Positions 7,744 to 9,636 of a stretch of 9,636 bases of DNA are shown one piece after another. Position numbers and translations under genes: made by a program. Under the pieces are notes generated by a model that searched no databases, was not told the origin of the DNA, and was given only the letters and a program-made list of their open reading frames with translations. The stretch spans positions 1-9,636 of the forward strand of contig JACPZR010000402.1 of NCBI GenBank assembly GCA_016195395.1, in the 5' to 3' direction. How positions within the stretch are numbered: the first letter of the stretch is position 1; each line of letters starts with the position of its first letter. The DNA comes from Spirochaetia bacterium. GTDB lineage: Bacteria > Spirochaetota > Leptospirae > Leptospirales > Leptonemataceae.

Positions 7744-8079
7744 TTATGGTCCAATCCCCGGAAGGTCAACGTAGATCTCGAGGCAGAAAAGCGGGTAGTC
7801 CGTGAAAGGGCAGGTGGTCCGGATGATGGATAACGCGCAGAGGTGTGTGCCGTATTTTGTGGGCTTTGCCGGAAGAACAATCGGGAACGCGGGCTTCTGT
7901 CCGCAGGAGCGGTATTTGTAATCGATGGCAGTGTAGATTTCGCTGTAAGCGTCTCCGGGATCTGCGTGGTCATCTTTGGGGATGCAGGATGGCATCAGTA
8001 AAAGGGCGGACAGAAAAGCAGCGAACACGAAAAGCCGCGCAGGACATTGAAGAGCGGGCTTGGCCGCCGCGGTGGACAT
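7744..8079 (-). CDS. Small four-cysteine putative lipoprotein upstream of the TonB receptor
   Basis: 111 residues from the ATG whose first base is the last base of the upstream gene's TGA (TGATG); a TTG one codon earlier is possible but unneeded. The N-terminus is long (M-S-T-A-A-A-K...), followed by a hydrophobic core (about 16-29) and M-P-S-C, a relaxed lipobox with Cys32 as the likely lipidated residue. Cys12 lies ahead of the core. The mature part has four cysteines (59, 81, 90, 99), probably two disulfides, in a small Pro/Tyr-rich domain ending L-P-G-I-G-P. I do not recognise the family and see no similarity to the other Cys-rich lipoprotein beyond size and Cys content. It lies two bases before the receptor gene, so the two are made together. 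A surface or periplasmic partner of the receptor is a reasonable inference. Confidence 0.8.
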   Translation of the reverse strand: MSTAAAKPALQCPARLFVFAAFLSALLLMPSCIPKDDHADPGDAYSEIYTAIDYKYRSCGQKPAFPIVLPAKPTKYGTHLCALSIIRTTCPFTDYPLFCLEIYVDLPGIGP

Positions 8080-8657
8080 CAAGGAACGTTACCCCGCCCG
8101 GTTTTCTTCTTCCCTTTTTCCCGTTCCTGCTGTTCTTCCACGGACAGGAATTTGATCACGTCGCCCCTGGCTTTGAAGACCACAGCGCGGCCAATGATTG
8201 AATAGAAGTGCGCTTCATGCCATGTGCGGATGTTGATCATAGTATCGCCTTCCAAGCGCTGCACGGCCATGCTCATGGCATATTCAGGATTCAGTTTTCC
8301 CGTAACCGGCCACATTCCAAAGAGGACAAACTGAGAGCTTTCGCCTTCCTCCTCGCAGCCACCTTTATATTTGTCCGCGTCCACGTACTTCACGGGCGGA
8401 GCTTGCACTGTGCCGGACGCCTTTTCCCCGGCTTTTGCCGCGCGCTCTCTTTCCTGCTCACGTCGGAGGGCTTCTTCTTTGTCAAAGCAGACAATCTTAA
8501 ACGGGGCCCCTTTGAGATTAGATGCTGCAGGGATGATGCCAACGACCCCGGTGCTTCCACCCTTGTCGAGAATCCCCCCGGGAAAACAGGCCGTGCAGAG
8601 GAAGAGAAGAGCCACGAGCCATGCAGGAAGAAAGGGACGTATGTGGGGAAGGTTCAC
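8079..8657 (-). CDS. TRL-like family lipoprotein with a charged insert
   Basis: 192 residues from the GTG at 8657, chosen because a seven-base GAGGTGA sits five bases upstream; an in-frame GTG at 8666 would add three residues (M-K-R) but has no spaced ribosome-binding site. A hydrophobic signal (about 9-20) leads to C-T-A-C, a relaxed lipobox with Cys24. The C-terminal half matches the smaller protein encoded just upstream: Q-F-V-L-F-G then G-D-T-M-I-N-I-R (137-144), ending F-K-A-R-G-D-V-I-K (161-169), the pattern of TRL-like proteins. Between Cys57 and Cys101 sits a Glu/Arg/Lys/Ala-rich stretch (about 59-80), absent from the paralogue. The tail (172-192) is very basic. TRL-like proteins have no assigned biochemical role. 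Its TGA overlaps the next ATG by one base. Confidence 0.83.
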   Translation of the reverse strand: MNLPHIRPFLPAWLVALLFLCTACFPGGILDKGGSTGVVGIIPAASNLKGAPFKIVCFDKEEALRREQERERAAKAGEKASGTVQAPPVKYVDADKYKGGCEEEGESSQFVLFGMWPVTGKLNPEYAMSMAVQRLEGDTMINIRTWHEAHFYSIIGRAVVFKARGDVIKFLSVEEQQEREKGKKKTGRGNVP

Positions 8658-8662
8658 GCGCT

Positions 8663-8669
8663 TCACCTC
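8663..8669 (-). promoter_or_regulatory. Strong Shine-Dalgarno site deciding the TRL-like start (GAGGTGA)
   Basis: On the minus strand GAGGTGA, a seven-base match to the anti-Shine-Dalgarno, spans the stop region of the upstream gene and an in-frame GTG at 8666. Its spacing of five bases to the next in-frame GTG (8657) makes that one the more likely start. Confidence 0.55.
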
Positions 8670-9033
8670 ACTTATCGATCTTTACGACGTCCGCTTTGAT
8701 GTGGAACCGGTGTATGTTAAAAAAGAAGAATACGATGATGTTGTCTGTGGAATAGCGGATGTTAATCAGCGCATCGCCACCTTTGCTCTTCAACAGTTCC
8801 TGCATGGCTTCGTCCACTGGAGGACGACGCAGCGGAATACCGATCAGGCCGATGAACTCAAAGCTGGTCCAGCTCACAGAAGTCTCCGCTGACCCAAGGA
8901 CGGTGTACTTCCTGCCCTCCAATGGGATGTTCGATGTTGTGATCCCCGCTGTGGCGCTCACGCAGGCGGGGGCCGTATAGGCCAAAAACACCAAAGCAAA
9001 GATCAGAGGGATGGTACGGACGTGCGCTTTCAT
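8668..9033 (-). CDS. TRL-like family secreted protein or lipoprotein
   Basis: 121 residues from the ATG at 9033, with a GGA seven bases upstream. In-frame ATG at 9039 and GTG at 9045 are alternatives, but the positive start M-K-A-H-V-R best fits a signal peptide. The hydrophobic core (8-19) runs into A-P-A-C, a poor but possible lipobox with Cys24; otherwise cleavage by signal peptidase I is likely. The mature part fits the TRL-like family: S-N-I-P-L-E-G-R (34-41), V-L-G-S-A-E (45-50), F-E-F-I-G-L-I-G-I-P-L (58-68), G-G-D-A-L-I-N-I-R (85-93) and a final strand H-I-K-A-D-V-V-K-I-D. The family has no established function; members are small envelope proteins often found in repeats. It shares the fold core with the next gene, one base after its stop. 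A 63-bp gap before it (9034-9096) could hold a promoter, but no clear -35/-10 pair is seen. Confidence 0.85.
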   Translation of the reverse strand: MKAHVRTIPLIFALVFLAYTAPACVSATAGITTSNIPLEGRKYTVLGSAETSVSWTSFEFIGLIGIPLRRPPVDEAMQELLKSKGGDALINIRYSTDNIIVFFFFNIHRFHIKADVVKIDK

Positions 9034-9096
9034 AAGCATGTCCACTTCGACAAGGGCGCGGATATCGGGGAAGATAATTTTTGTACTGACTCGTGA

Positions 9097-9426
9097 CTAT
9101 TTGTGCCGGTCCGCATCGCGGCTGTGGATCTTGTCGAGCACACCGCGGAACGCGTCGTCCATGCTGATTCCCGCCTGATTGGCGAGACAGAGGAGAACAA
9201 AGAGGGTGTCACCCATTTCGCCCGCAAGCGCGGCATGTGATACGTCCTCGCCCGCCTTGGGCGTGAGCCCGCCGCGGGTCCGACAATAGATCCGCGCAAG
9301 TTCGCCCACTTCTTCCGCGAGCCGTGCAAGGTTTGTCATTTCATCGAAGTACCCGGTCCGCGTGGACCGGATCCACTGATCCACCTGCTCCTGCGCCGAC
9401 TTCAGCGAGAGGGGCTCTCCGGTCAT
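9097..9426 (-). CDS. MazG-like nucleotide pyrophosphohydrolase
   Basis: 109 residues, the usual size of single-domain MazG-like enzymes of the YpjD type. Such enzymes hydrolyse nucleoside triphosphates to monophosphate and pyrophosphate with Mg2+ and are thought to clear non-canonical or excess nucleotides from the cytoplasm. The metal-binding motif is complete: E38-E39-V-G-E42 on one helix and E70-M-G-D73 on the next (EExxE...ExxD). The flanking T-G-Y-F, N-L-A-R-L, L-F-V-L-L-C-L-A-N and the end D-K-I-H-S-R-D-A-D-R-H-K also fit the family. No signal peptide. The ATG overlaps the upstream gene's TGA by four bases (ATGA), with AGGGG three bases ahead, so it is coupled to the Lys-rich protein. 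It seems functionally unrelated to the envelope genes downstream. Confidence 0.93.
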   Translation of the reverse strand: MTGEPLSLKSAQEQVDQWIRSTRTGYFDEMTNLARLAEEVGELARIYCRTRGGLTPKAGEDVSHAALAGEMGDTLFVLLCLANQAGISMDDAFRGVLDKIHSRDADRHK

Positions 9427-9636
9427 CGGCCCCTGCCTTTTGCCTTGCTGTGTTTGGGTTTGCGCGGGGGCGCTGCTTTCTTCTTATGCGACGGCTGCGC
9501 CGCTTTGGCAGACTTCTTTGTCCCAGGTTTCTTTGCGGTTGGCTTGTTCTTGGCAGCAGGCTTTGCTTTTTCCGACGCGGTCTCGGCAGTTCCGGCTGCG
9601 GCAGGGACCGCACCTCCCGAAAGATCTTGTTTGGGG
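9423..9636 (-). CDS. Lys/Ala/Pro-rich C-terminal tail of a truncated gene
   Basis: The frame is open to the right edge of the window (first whole codon at 9635) with no start codon inside, so only the last 70 residues are seen. About 17 Lys, 16 Ala and 3 Arg stand against 3 acidic residues, with repeated K-P, A-K-K-P and K-K-K-A-A-P-P motifs and the end S-K-A-K-G-R-G-R. Such histone-H1-like disordered tails are found on nucleic-acid-binding proteins: RNA helicases, RNase R, pseudouridine synthases and H1-like proteins. The body is outside the window, so the identity cannot be decided. The frame was chosen over a longer Arg/Pro-rich overlapping frame because its stop is neatly coupled (ATGA) to the MazG start and the low-complexity pattern is typical. 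Nucleic-acid binding is inference. Confidence 0.75.
   Translation of the reverse strand, partial: PKQDLSGGAVPAAAGTAETASEKAKPAAKNKPTAKKPGTKKSAKAAQPSHKKKAAPPRKPKHSKAKGRGR

Noticed and set aside
8208..8892. Two overlapping plus-strand open frames of 163 and 173 codons
   Set aside because: They mirror the TRL-like genes on the other strand, which have signal peptides, coupling and homologous motifs; the plus-strand products have none.
9034..9096. Possible promoter in the AT-rich gap before the TRL-like genes
   Set aside because: An AAAAATTATC stretch is present on the minus strand but no hexamer pair with proper spacing could be assigned.
9341..9613. 90-codon Arg/Pro-rich minus-strand frame
   Set aside because: It overlaps the MazG gene out of frame; the Lys-rich frame ending at 9423 is better supported by its ATGA junction and open right edge.

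Overview
The window is a gene-dense stretch of a Gram-negative-type (diderm) bacterial chromosome, moderately GC-rich by eye, with two converging gene sets and no RNA genes, mobile elements or CRISPR arrays that I can see. The best guess at the host is a spirochaete of the Leptospirales type (Leptonema/Turneriella-like rather than low-GC Leptospira). The reasons are the number of small putative lipoproteins with relaxed lipoboxes, the two TRL-like lipoproteins, and the style of the TonB-dependent receptor, in which a small N-terminal beta-sandwich precedes the plug. This is inference from protein style; no marker gene is present.

Plus strand, 1-4675: the 3' part of a very large TPR protein ending in a seven-blade PQQ-like propeller (1126 residues visible, N-terminus outside the window); a two-pass membrane protein whose only cytoplasmic module is a HAMP domain (3509-4015); and, directly abutting it, a secreted HEAT-repeat protein (4016-4675). 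Together they look like an envelope-spanning scaffold or sensor set: protein-protein interaction repeats inside or outside the membrane plus an orphan HAMP element.

Convergent gap, 4676-4790: 115 bp with two short inverted repeats and no convincing terminator.

Minus strand, read from right to left, 9636-4791: the C-terminal tail of a Lys/Ala/Pro-rich protein (cut by the window edge); a MazG-like NTP pyrophosphohydrolase overlapping it by 4 bp; a 63-bp gap; then five tightly packed genes for two TRL-like secreted/lipoproteins, a four-Cys putative lipoprotein, an 835-residue TonB-dependent outer-membrane receptor, and a six-Cys lipoprotein. Junctions in this block overlap by 1 bp or are separated by 1-2 bp, so it reads as one translationally coupled outer-membrane operon. 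The receptor carries a perfect 27-bp tandem duplication that repeats nine residues in its early barrel.

The most interesting points are the receptor bracketed by two unrelated Cys-rich lipoproteins plus a TRL pair (a possible surface uptake complex), the TPR-propeller/HAMP/HEAT trio, and the in-frame barrel duplication.
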